DNA from: an uncultured Clostridia bacterium | GTDB taxonomy: Bacteria; Bacillota; Clostridia; Oscillospirales; Oscillospiraceae | NCBI GenBank assembly: GCA_946550725.1 | Contig: CAMNQX010000003.1 | Span: 62,001-126,000 of the forward strand | DNA: 64,000 bases | Direction: 5' to 3' | Shown here: positions 9,201-18,000 of the stretch, one piece after another | Position numbering within the stretch: position 1 is the stretch's first letter | Layout of the letters: each line of letters starts with the position of its first letter | The notes under the pieces: generated by a model | What the model saw: only the letters and a program-made list of their open reading frames with translations | What the model was told of the DNA's origin: nothing | The model's database searches: none | Made by a program: the position numbers and the translations under genes

Positions 9201-11274
9201 CCCCACCGCCGCGGACGCAAGCGACGGCTCCATCTCCGGCTTCGGCACCGACTATGCCGCCTATGAGTACCGCCTGATGGTGACCGACGGCGTGGAGAAC
9301 GAGTGGGCCGACGTGACCGCCGCCACCATCGAGAACTTGGCCGCCGGGACCTACCAGGTCCGCGCCAAGGAGACCGCCACCCATAAGGCGGGCGGCGTCA
9401 GCGTGGTGACCGTGCCCGCTTTCGGCGCGACCACCTACGCCATCGCGCTGGACGCCATGACCAACGGCCGGGTGTCCCGCAGCGCCAGCGTGGCGGAGGA
9501 GAACACCCCCGTGACCCTCACGGTCCTCCCCGAGACCGGCTACCGCCTGGAGGCGAACGGCCTGCGCGTGGAGAAGAGCGACGGCTCCCCGGTAACGGTC
9601 ACAAGAGTTGCCGGGCGGGACAACGAGTATACCTTTACCATGCCCGGCGAGGCCGTGACGGTCAAGGCTGCGTTTGAACAACTCACGTTCACCGTTACCC
9701 ACGAGTTGACCAACCTCCACTGCAGCCGCGGCGCGGCGGACGGCCACCAGGTGGCCTACGGCGAGAGCACGGCCGTTACCCTGATCCCCAACGAGGGCTA
9801 CGTGCTGCCGCTGCGGAAGGACATCACCATTCGAAACAGCCTGGGTGATCAGATCACCGGCTGGACCATCAGCGATGACGGCGTGATCACCATCACCGGC
9901 GGCGTGACCAGCGATCTGATCATTATCGCCGTGGGTCGGCCGGACACCCACACGGTGAACTATACCCTGACCAACGGCTTGAAGAAGAGCGCAGAGACGG
10001 CTGACAGCGTGGGCCACATGGCTGCGTATACGGGCGCTCTGGTGGCAGAAGAGGGCTACGCCCTGCCTGAGACCATCATCGTCACCGTGGGCGGCAGCCT
10101 GATCGGAGAAGGGAACTACCTCTACAACAAAGACACCGGCGAGATCAGCATTTCGGCCGGAAAAATCTATGACAACGTGGTCATTACCGCTGTCGGCGTC
10201 AAGACGGGGGACGAGATCGTGTCCGTGACCGGGGTGACGCTGAACCAGACCCAGGCCAGTATGACCGTGGGTGGCACCCTGAGCCTGGTGGCCACGGTCG
10301 CTCCCGCCGACGCTACCAACAAGGCCGTGGTTTGGAGCGCGGCGGATCCTGGAATTGCAGCCGTAGACGAAAACGGCGTGGTGACCGGCGTGGCCGAAGG
10401 GACGACGACCATTACCGTCATGACCGTGAACGGCAGGCAGACCGCTGAGTGCGTGGTGACTGTGACCGAGGCCACTGCTCCCTCCCGTCCCTCCGGCGGT
10501 AACAACGGCAGTACCACCACCCAGACCGAGACCCGGGAGGACGGCAGCAAGGTGACCACCGTGACGAAACCCGACGGAACCGTCACCGAGACCGTGGAGC
10601 AGCCTGACGGCTCTAACTCCGAGACTGTCACCACCAAGGACGGAGCCGTGACCATCACCGTCACTGATGCTGAGGGCGAGGAGCTGGCAAAAGTCGAACT
10701 TCCCGCCACCATTCCCGCCCCCGAGACCCGGTTTGACGATGTGCCCGAGGACCACTGGGCGGACAAGGCCATCCATAACGCCGCCGCTCTGGAACTGGTG
10801 AAGGGCGTTGGAAACAACAAGTTCGACATGGTCGCCCCCATGAGCCGCGGCTCTCTGGCAACGGTGCTCCACCGCCTGTCCCAGGGCAAGACGGACTACG
10901 AGACCACCTTCCAGGATGTTGCCCAGGGTAAGTTCTACACCGAAGGCGTGGCCTGGGCCGCGAAGGTCAAGGTCGTCACCGGCTACACCGAAGACATTTT
11001 CGCCCCCGAGGACGTGATCACCCGGGAGCAGCTGGCAGTGATGCTGGCGCGGTATGCCAAGCTCATCGGCATGGACACTAAGGCGGACGCAAAAGCTCTG
11101 GATCAGTTCGCCGACGGTGAGAACACCGGCAGCTGGGCCGTGAACGGCGTGGCCTGGTGCGTGGAGAACGGTATCCTCCAGGGCAAGGGCGGCAACGTCC
11201 TCGATCCCACCACCAACGTCACCCGCGCGGAAGTCGCCGTGATGCTGGACCGGTTCATCGCCTTGATGAAATAA
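3208..11274 (+). CDS. Giant SLH-anchored surface protein: signal peptide, repeated unidentified domain, SGNH/GDSL esterase, GH33-type sialidase, Big-like and other Ig-like domains, three C-terminal SLH domains
   Basis: Signal peptide MKLFAKRIACLLLAACLAVGLLPVSALA; SGNH blocks FMGDSITHG, NAGSSGANT, MLGTNTSG, LHPDEAGH; sialidase KFRIPAII and Asp boxes STDGGETW, STDNGTSW; SLH repeats FDDVPEDHWADKAI.., FQDVAQGKFYTEGVAWAA.., GENTGSWAVNGVAWCVENGI.. Confidence 0.9.
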   Translation: MKLFAKRIACLLLAACLAVGLLPVSALAARAQDEIAEVPAGEEAFAGLAEQPADPMDARTGDQDPELTISGYTRVTELPADGLSGKYLIVAPYNGNYYMLYPGTTSAGAGKNNSARLVVEDDGAATGYQVGSGTTYDSAEEKTGFSAADNTVTQNASNYSITAVGPDSTAYYLFNSSNPIYSTSSPSALTIESSSNSGYFRLRNTASNRAHLAFYVPHMNYNQSGGLTANTADCIIDLMLFRKDVLPGYNQVTKVSQIKADRKYLIVAEAPNGTFYALHINADGASNRPGATAYPNCAATLSVSDGAVTAVSTANTETAIAMSDLLVTISPSDTNYTIKNATYCLALTQNEMYHAASEDIPLEISFVVNGRCNIHNSTANRYVTFNVNGDTATSHYPQSPTGFCGWGDPQPNYIPIYLYIEGDLPVEPGSALAGMLSGDQIGGANGSADPAGQNSWVFTGGRAAQGSFVDVAGARTWAGHFEEWVRYTQTKSLQTGGEADSPYLQRHVINAAYEEQTLAQIVSTFDDRIGALKPRAVVYLVDENGSSVENFATNLNGLIDKALALKDGTGMLVIATLTQADKTAVDAVVDALTDARKPRVLPVLVTLTDAQKAGGYPNAQGHLALAKALADAVAGSPVSNTEQWPYGISGLSSSTFTANWPVKATVTANHEGYGVPESRTAPQATIKSKVDNTNTAMTWLFMGDSITHGSAWTGGYDSLAQLFEKFVKDDLGRTQDIVINAGSSGANTASTITDLDRRLTKYNPDVVVLMLGTNTSGVSDDQYQANIRTILDAIITKGAVPVLRTPPPSTNSGYTSRLATRSQLIRDVAAETAYANKVILVDQYETWTNSNWQEVFARNNLHPDEAGHLWFAHQLINEMGLWKADSAICQLEYVAREEAEPVTAPVVPGYTQLTDMADVDQTKGYLIVSRDAEGNLYALYPSALGETLGAGALPSSPTAEDNGARAAALTVNGQNVTAKWLKNDAALEMNTLLFGIKASDGGYVFTAANGRHLNMADYMFTEGTVALEVTNRGADRFNAFQIRNSSADRYLDFSKNGDPNAFQGSSAGWGTDFWAPRSMSMNVWLFEGPDLPTAKSMLQDLLTTATGLTAADYTRASWNALQTAKAAAQQVLTNNPDADPDAQAFADARDALRDAIDGLQTTVTVPTVPEGATKIEDWKTMVPANGTTQNEPFASGTGGSDKFRIPAIITLKHQTGANAGKNGRLLAAIDARWNHTGDACALDTIVSYSDNNGGDWNYHFANYFGDSTNAKDAHASTIIDPQLTEGKDGTIYLMVDIYPGGVGLNTAPAAPEVSTGFAEIDGIKRMMLYTSTSGQTDDNYSYYVGAFTNGYAPVMEPLGGEADVFSGFYVDEYYYLYHTAGEFNAKTPANDKIYCQRLGDNTYVQQNVFFYNATLHARIATFLCIAKSTDGGETWSAPQIINDQVHQGDYRFYGVGPGAGLCVDTAGSTNPNAIPDGTLILPIYNNTGETARFIYSTDNGTSWHMGKTATELGTGWSSESCLVQIDDTTVRQFYRDGWYNSGVVRYTDHTWNGTGWDTGDVVRVESATRWGACQVSAIKYSQKINGKDLILYSAPASTSGRAKGVIHALLVNEDKTLTLFNTYTVDGDKDYKYSSLTETKDGDIALLYEGPYDNAKGDVSVFKIIPIESIVPTAKDPTSVSLTQSAVTPNEDGSITLYTNTAETDGRKHTVQLNAAVLPSMADQTVTWKSSDEDVATVSGTGLVTAKGNGTATITATSTKRGVFATLTVKVDTQIERITVKKDGTDIGSGPVKVYTNAEDAGHSVILTADTDPANVTHPALNWTRPDGAKGQLTLSDRGLNGSSITITAVPGERNVGEVNVRVASADHPEVYKEFKVHVIRKLESTVSISIVGVNDPAKAPQFGQTLEADINNLQMTDAGKAALTYQWKRTKGGTTTNIGTGAKTYTLTQADIGAVISVDVTAGANSFYEGTRSATRALPVELADGPLTGPQDLTGTAPTAADASDGSISGFGTDYAAYEYRLMVTDGVENEWADVTAATIENLAAGTYQVRAKETATHKAGGVSVVTVPAFGATTYAIALDAMTNGRVSRSASVAEENTPVTLTVLPETGYRLEANGLRVEKSDGSPVTVTRVAGRDNEYTFTMPGEAVTVKAAFEQLTFTVTHELTNLHCSRGAADGHQVAYGESTAVTLIPNEGYVLPLRKDITIRNSLGDQITGWTISDDGVITITGGVTSDLIIIAVGRPDTHTVNYTLTNGLKKSAETADSVGHMAAYTGALVAEEGYALPETIIVTVGGSLIGEGNYLYNKDTGEISISAGKIYDNVVITAVGVKTGDEIVSVTGVTLNQTQASMTVGGTLSLVATVAPADATNKAVVWSAADPGIAAVDENGVVTGVAEGTTTITVMTVNGRQTAECVVTVTEATAPSRPSGGNNGSTTTQTETREDGSKVTTVTKPDGTVTETVEQPDGSNSETVTTKDGAVTITVTDAEGEELAKVELPATIPAPETRFDDVPEDHWADKAIHNAAALELVKGVGNNKFDMVAPMSRGSLATVLHRLSQGKTDYETTFQDVAQGKFYTEGVAWAAKVKVVTGYTEDIFAPEDVITREQLAVMLARYAKLIGMDTKADAKALDQFADGENTGSWAVNGVAWCVENGILQGKGGNVLDPTTNVTRAEVAVMLDRFIALMK

Positions 11275-11287
11275 CATTTCGCCAAGG

Positions 11288-11321
11288 AAAAGGCCCGCAG
11301 TCAAAAGACTGCGGGCCTTTT
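11288..11321. terminator. Bidirectional-looking terminator
   Basis: AAAAGGCCCGCAGTC-AAAA-GACTGCGGGCCTTTT just after the stop of the giant gene. Confidence 0.9.
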
Positions 11322-11330
11322 CATATGCGG

Positions 11331-11393
11331 GGCGATGGGGGCGATGCGTGCCGGTGGCACGCGTCCCATGACAGGCGAGACCAGGCCCCTACA
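11331..11393. repeat. GTAGGGGC-type dispersed intergenic repeat copy
   Basis: Contains GGGCGATGCGTGCCGGTGGCACGCGTCCCAT, identical to a block at about 54478-54508. Confidence 0.65.
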
Positions 11394-11539
11394 AAGGAAA
11401 AGTGCAAGCCACAAAGGGATTTAGGGGTGCATAGTGTGCGCCGGACCTGGGAATTTACGAATTTACTTGCCCTTTCTACGACAGGCTGTGTCATTCGCCC
11501 TGATTCTAGCGTGTTCAAATACTATTTCCTTGTTTCTCA

Positions 11540-11818
11540 TTATTCGTCCTCTAAATTACCACTGTTTTTGTATGTATGGTGTAGATTTGAAAGCGCAATA
11601 AATAGCTCCGTCGGATTTTGGCATGACCAATTCCATGCTTTGAATGCGTTGGCAAAGGATGCTAACCATCGATCTTCTGGGAGATCGTCGTGAACGATCT
11701 TGCTCCTTAACAATACTAGCTCTGGTATAATGTAATTTTCGACTTGTGCTTTTGTAGCTTCTCTAGAATAGCCTCTTTCTTTCTCAGCCTCACACAATGC
11801 AAGACATTGATCTATCAA
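11540..11818 (-). CDS. Small hypothetical protein in a low-GC island (immunity-protein-like in size and context)
   Basis: 92-aa ORF, TTG start, AT-rich relative to surroundings; no family recognised. Confidence 0.5.
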   Translation of the reverse strand: MIDQCLALCEAEKERGYSREATKAQVENYIIPELVLLRSKIVHDDLPEDRWLASFANAFKAWNWSCQNPTELFIALSNLHHTYKNSGNLEDE

Positions 11819-11833
11819 GCTCAGCAGTACCGC

Positions 11834-11944
11834 TCACTTCATCTTGATATTTCCTCCTTGAATTACTCTAACCACCGAAGGATCATGCACATCGTTTGAA
11901 ATACCTGTAAGACTGGGAATGGTTTCCCTTACCCTTTGCTCCAT
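11834..11944 (-). pseudogene. Short ORF, possible C-terminal fragment of a larger protein
   Basis: Reads MEQRVRETIPSLTGISNDVHDPSVVRVIQGGNIKMK* and stays open further upstream as ..GVPPPALTRGTSHGK; below the length cutoff of the ORF track. Confidence 0.35.
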
Positions 11945-11998
11945 TTTACCATGTGAGGTCCCTCGGGTCAAGGCGGGCGGGGGAACGCCTTTTACGCA

Positions 11999-12030
11999 AA
12001 AAAGGGACGCCCAAATGGGCGTCCCTTTCG
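11999..12030. terminator. Terminator for the giant minus-strand gene
   Basis: AAAGGGACGCCC-AAAT-GGGCGTCCCTTT preceded by an A run on + (U tract on -). Confidence 0.85.
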
Positions 12031-12046
12031 CTTGAGGTCGGTTTGC

Positions 12047-15000
12047 TTACTTCATCAGGCCGATGAAGCGGTCCAGCATGACGGCCGCTTCCGCGCGGCT
12101 GACATTCGCGGTGGGGTCAAGAGCAGAGCCGCCCTTGCCCTGGAGGATGCCGTTTTCCACGCACCAGGCCACGCCGTCCACGGCCCAGGACCCGGTGTTC
12201 TCGCCGTCGGCAAAGGTCTCCAGCACCTTGGCGTCCGCCTTGGTGTCCAGACCCACCAGCTTGGCGTAGCGGGCCAGCATGACGGCCAGTTGCTCCCGGG
12301 TGATGATCTGGTCGGGGGCGAAGATGTCGGCGTTGAAGCCCTTCACCACGCCGGCCTTAGCGGCCCAGGCCACACCCTCGGTGTAGTACTTGCCCTGGGC
12401 CACGTCCTGGAAGGCGGTCTCATAGTCCGTCTTGCCCTGAGACAGGCGGTGGAGCACCGTCGCCAGCGCGCCGCGGGTCATGGTGGAGTGGATGCCGAAC
12501 TTGTTATCGCCCACACCTTCGATCAGCTCCAGGGCGGCGGCGTTGTGGATGGCCTTGTCGGCCCAGTGCCCTTCAGGCACGTCGTCAAAGCGGGTTTCGG
12601 GAGTGGGGATGACGGCGGGCAGCTCCACCTTGGCCAGTTCTTCACCCTCAGCGTCGGTGACGGTGAGGGTCACGTCCTTGTCGGGGGTGGTGATCTTCTC
12701 GGTCTTGGCCCCCTCGGGGGTGGTCACGGTCTCGGTGACGGTGCCGTCCTTCTTGGTCTCCACCACTTCCACGGTGCCGTCAGGCTTCTCGGTGGTGGCA
12801 GTCACGGTCCCGGTGCGGTTATCGGTGACGGTGGTGGTTTTGGAGCCGTCGGGGTTGGTGGTGGTCTCCGTCGAGGTGGACGGACGGCTGCTGGTGGAGG
12901 AGCTGCTGGCCTTGGTGCCCGTCTTGACCGTCGCGTTAAAGGCGGTCACAGCGGCGTTGAGCGTTTCCACGGCCAGGTCCACCTCGGCCTGTGTCTCGGC
13001 GGTCAACGCTGCCTCAGCGGCGGTGATGGCGGTGTTCAGGGTGCCCATAGCGGCATCGGTGGTGTACTTCGTGCCTCTGGACACCTCCGCCGGGTCCATC
13101 TCCGTTTCGTAGGTCCGCACACCGGCCTTGGCCTGGGTGGCGGCGGTGATGGCGGCCTCCAGCGCGGCGGTGTTCACCGCGGGCGGGGTGACGCCCTTGT
13201 CGCCCACCTCCACGACCACGTTCTTGTCGGCGGTGATGGCGGAAATGGTATACACGCCCTCAACGGGGGTAATGGCGGCGCCATCCACCTTCACCGACTT
13301 CACTTCCTTGGCCGTGTCGGCCACGGTCAGCTTGAAGGTCAGGGTGCCGTTGTCCGCCACGGTCACGACGTTGCCGGAAGCCGTCCCGCCGGTCACCTCA
13401 GCCAGCGCCGCGCCGTTCAGGGTGAAGGTCACGGTGTGGGGGGTGGGGGTGACGGTCCCGTCGGTGATGGTCACCGTGGCGCTGCCGGTCTTGGTTTCAT
13501 AGTCCGTAGCAACGATCTGATAGTAGACCGTATAGGTGCCGACATCGGTGAAGGTGGGGTTGGTCTCGCTCCACTCCGCACTCTCGGCGGTCCGGTATTC
13601 AATGGTGTAGCCGCTCGTGGGCTGAGTGACGGTCACGGTAATGCTGTGGGGCTGGCCGTCATGGGGCACGCTCACATTGTCGGCAGTGGCAACGATCACG
13701 TTGGAGGGTGCCCGCTCCACATTCACGGTGCAGTTGCAGGTCTGTCCGCCGCTGGCGGTGGCGTGAATGCGCACATTTCCGGCCTTGAGGATCTTCACGG
13801 AAACCGTTCCGTTCGCGCCGGGAGTCAGCTGGAGCACGCCGCTGGTGTCCGGCTGGTCACTGTTCACCTGCCAGATCGCCCAGGTAACGGCCTTGTCGGT
13901 GGCGTTGTCGGGGCTGACAACGGCGGTCAGGGTAAAGTCCGGATCGCCCACAACGGCAGCCCTCTGCGTAACGTCCTCCCCTTTCTCCTGGATGACAATG
14001 CCGGTGGTGGGAATGGTCTTGGCCACCACGGGGCCGACAGCAGCGGAGGTCTGGGTGCCGTCATAGTTGTGGTCATTGTCGCCGGTGACCTTGAGCTTGA
14101 TGTACTTGCCCACATCGGCGGCCTTCAGGGTATAGGTCTGGGTGTTGGCGCCAGCGATGTCCGCGTAGGTCCCGTTCTCGGTGGCGCTGCTCATCCACTG
14201 GTAGGAGACCACGGCACCGGCGGGCTGGACGCTGGAGGACAGGATGCTGTCCACTTCCAGGCTGGTGGGGTCCTCAATGGAGACCCCGGTCACCTGATCA
14301 TACTGGCGCACGCCGTTGGCGGTGATGGTCACCGCGCCGGTGACATTCTGGATCTCGATCGCGCCAGTGGTCTTGTTATAGGTATAGGCCGGGCTGGCAT
14401 TTCCTGCCATGGTGACGGTGATGTTCTCAGGCAGAGCATAGTTGGCCATCGGCGTCAGGGTATAGGTGTAAGTGCCGCCGTGGTTCACGCTTTGGGTCGC
14501 CTGAGGCCGGTTCAGGCCGTTCATTTCGGCAAAGCTCACCGTGTAGCTTTTCAGAGTGGCGGCGGCGGTGATGCTGATGCTGGAGCGCAGGCCGTTGCTG
14601 CCAAAGCCCAGGATATATTTCCCGGGATTCTCGGGATCCGGGTTATAGGTCAGCGTGTGGCGGGCGGAGTAAAGCTCGTCGCTCTCGGTCCCGTCGTCAT
14701 TCAGGAGCTTCACGGTGAGACCGCCCACACCGGTTGCGGTAGGCAGGGTATAACCATCCGCAGGGGTGAAGGTAATAGTGGTGACGGCGCCCCAATCCAC
14801 GGTGTGCTCATGCTCCTGATCCAGTGCCCCCAGGCCGCAGGTAATGTTGGTCAAGGTGTGCTTGATTTTCAGCTGGATCTTGCTCACCGTGGCGGTCACC
14901 GTCACGTCCTTGGCGGGCATGGAGAACTTCCAGACGTTTGTGGTGCCTTCTCTGTTGGCCGTAACCGAGCCGTTGTCCGCGTCGGTGACGGTCACCGCGT

Positions 15001-18000
15001 CCACCTTCCAGCCCTCGGCGACGTTCAGGGTGATGGTCACCTCCGCGTTTTCGACGGCCTTATCGGTGACCGAGATGGTCGCGCCCTCGGCGGGCTGGGT
15101 GGCGGTGATGTTGTATTCCCTGGCGTCGGCAACGGCGATGGTGGTCTCCGACACCGCGCTCTCCAGCTGGGCGGCGGTCTCCTTGACCTTCACAAAGTAC
15201 TTGCCGGCTGTCAGATTTTCGATCTTGCCCTCACTGGTGACCGCAGCGTCATTCCACTCGCCGGCGTCTCCGGCCTTGATCTGGAAGGCGGTGCCGTCGG
15301 CATAGGAGGCATAGTTGGTAATGGTAATATAGCCGCTGTTTTCTGCGCCGCCGGTGGCGGGCTTAGTGGGAGACAGGACAGGGGCGTCGGGTCCGTCCAT
15401 CTTGACCACTGCGTTGGTAGTCTTAGCGGTCACGGCGCCTTCATAGAAGAAGCTGTCGGTGGGGGTGGCCGTGACCCGCACGGCGATCCGCTTACCCACC
15501 AGCTGCGCGGCATCCGCGGCCGCGGGCGTATAGGTCTTGCCGGCCGTTCCGGTGCCGGAGTGGATGGGCGTCGCATTCTCGGCGATCTCGGCGTCCGCGC
15601 TGTCCAGCGCGTACCATTGATAGGTCAGGTTCGCCTTGGCGCTTTCGCTGGTGGTTTGGTCGATCCCCACCACCAGCTGGGAGACGTCCGCCTCCATCTG
15701 CTGGCCAATGGTGGGGGCGGTCTTGCCGCCCAGGCCGATGGAGATGGGGTTCTGGAGGTAGCGGCGCACGGTGACGTTAAAGGTCAGCTCCTTGGTCGAA
15801 GCCGGACCCACGTCGGTGCTGGTCACCGTCAGCTTGAAGTCCTTGGTGCCCACCTTCTTGGCGTCGGAGGTGTCATTCACCGTAAAGGTGCGGGAGCCGT
15901 CGGCGGCGTCGCCGTTGATGGTGAGCAGGCCGGTATCCTGACCGTCCGCGCGGGCCCAGTTAAAGGCGGGGGTGGTGGCGTCCTCGGGATACACCTCAAC
16001 GGCGAGAGCGGCGCTGTTGGGATGGTCGGCGAGGTCGGTGTTGGCGTGGAGGATCAGGCCCTCGCCGGTCACGGTGCTATCGGTGCTGGCGACGGTCTTG
16101 GCGCCGTTCTTAATGGTGACCTTCTCCACCTTGGTTACCACGGTGATGGTCACGCTGTCGCTCTGGGTGGTGCCGTCAGCGGAGGTGGCTGTGGCGGTCA
16201 CGGTGGCCGTGCCGTTCTTCACGGCGGTGATGGGCATGGAGAACACGTTGTCGGCGCGGGTCGCGGCACCCAGCTGTACGACTGTGTTGTCATCCACCGT
16301 CCACTGGACGGTGCCGTCGGCCAGCCCGGTGGCATTGTCGGGGCTGACGGTGGCGGTGAGCGTGGTGGTGTTGCCGCTCACCACGGTGTTGGCGGGATCG
16401 GAGGTATTGCTGTCCGTGCCGTTGCCGTTCTTGATCATCTTGATGGTGGAGCGGGCGATGGTCACGCCGGTGATCTGCGTGTCCGCCGGGCCGATATTGG
16501 GGATCGTCATGGCCTTGATGCCCGCATACTCCCCTGTACCGGTGACTACGACCTTGAGGGTCTTGCCCTGGTCGTCGGCCACCGGGGTATAGGTAGCGCC
16601 GGTCGCATTGGAAATGGTCACCACGTTGTTGTTCGCGTCGATCCGGTACCACTGATAGCTGACAGTAGCTTCGGAGGGAATTGTGGCCATATCGATCGGA
16701 CTGCCCACCCTAGCGTTGCCTGTTATAGTTAGCGTCGCGTTGAAGGAGTTCTTCAGCTCGCCGGTAACGGTGACGGCGTAATCGGGCATGGTGAAGGTGA
16801 AGTAGGTGTTATCGTTCTCGCCCACCATAGTGGCGGTGACGGTGCGGGCCTCGCTGCCCCCGGCGGGATTGGTCTCGGTGACGGTTACCGCGCCCAGGGT
16901 CATGCCGTCAGCAGGGCTCGGGCAGGTGACCTTGATCACGTCGCCTGCGGCGGCCTGGTCGTTTGTCAGGTCCTTATCGCCCGAGCTGTCGGACACCTTC
17001 GCCGTCAGGGCGGGAGTGCCGCCCAGCGTCACCGCAAAGGTCGGATCATCCCGGAAGATGTACAGGTTGTCGATGGTGATGTTAGACGGAATGCCCGTGC
17101 CATCGTTGTTGCCGCAGATAAAGCCTACGTCCGCAGCATTCATCGGCCCGGTGCCGTTGTTGTTGCCTACCAGGGCGTTAGTAAACAGCGTTACGCCGTC
17201 AATGTCGAGACTTACCCTGATTTTTTCCGCCGCGGCATCTCCCTCTCCCTCTACGGCGGAGTTAATGGTGATCTTGAAGTGTCGGGTGTCCCCGTTGCCG
17301 AAGGACGGACCCTGCACGGTGCTGCTCCAGAAAGAGGAGTCATTATGATTGGACTCGCCATTCCAGCGCTCATGGAACCAAGTGGTATTATTGTTTTCCT
17401 GGCCTATATAAACCCAGTGGTTTTGATCGCTCAGGCGTAGGGCCAGCGCAAAGCGGCCCGCGCCGGTACCCTCGCGGGTGGCGTCAAACTCGATGGTGCC
17501 GTTCTTCACGCCGGTGCCTACCAGCTTGACCAGACGGTTCATGCGGGCGTTGGAAGTTCCGTCCTTGTCGGCGGCGGTGTTCCGCGCGGGGAAAACCAGC
17601 TTCATCTTGTCATTTTCCCAGGAAACAGTAGGCTTGCAGCCCTCTGGGGCATCATTATTAAAGCCCAGCGCGGGCCGCTTGCCAACCGCATCTGTCATAT
17701 CATAGACAAACTTAGCGGTGGATGTATCAACGGCCGGGAGCTGCACGTTGGTGTTCTCGTGGGACTCCGTCAGCTCAGTGGCGGCCACGTTCACCGCGCC
17801 GCTCAGCTTTGCGCCGTGGCCGTCCTTGGAGACGCGGACGCAATACTCGCCCGCCGCCACAGAGTTGACGTTCAGCGTGTACACGCCGTTCGCATCGGTG
17901 GCAGCGGACGCGACGCTGGTGACAAAGCTCTTGGCGGTGTTGTTCTGCACCAGTTCCACCTTGGCGTCAGCCAGAGGAGTTGAGCCGTCGGTGGTCACCG

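Noticed and set aside
10480-10730. PDGS/T-rich tandem peptide repeats considered as a DNA tandem array or CRISPR-like structure
   Set aside because: A degenerate Thr-rich protein linker (TxxxPDGTVTETV); no regular direct repeat/spacer periodicity. No CRISPR array was seen anywhere in the window.
8113-11304. 1063-aa minus-strand ORF opposite the giant sialidase gene (likewise 3085-5826 and 6049-8028 minus)
   Set aside because: Antisense shadow of a high-GC coding strand; low-complexity Gly/His/Val composition, no domain motifs or RBS, while the plus strand has clear domains.
11818-11842. Selenocysteine recoding of the in-frame TGA at codon 3
   Set aside because: No recognisable SECIS-like hairpin immediately after the TGA and no selenoprotein family context; mutation, coupling or alternative start is simpler.
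11440-11960. Low-GC interval considered as an integrated mobile element
   Set aside because: No integrase, transposase, att site or terminal repeats; too short. Kept only as a possible toxin/immunity remnant.
12032-16732. 1566-aa plus-strand ORF opposite the second giant SLH gene
   Set aside because: Antisense shadow ORF; the opposite strand encodes a signal peptide, Ig-like and SLH domains. Gly/His-rich translation is typical of frame mirroring.
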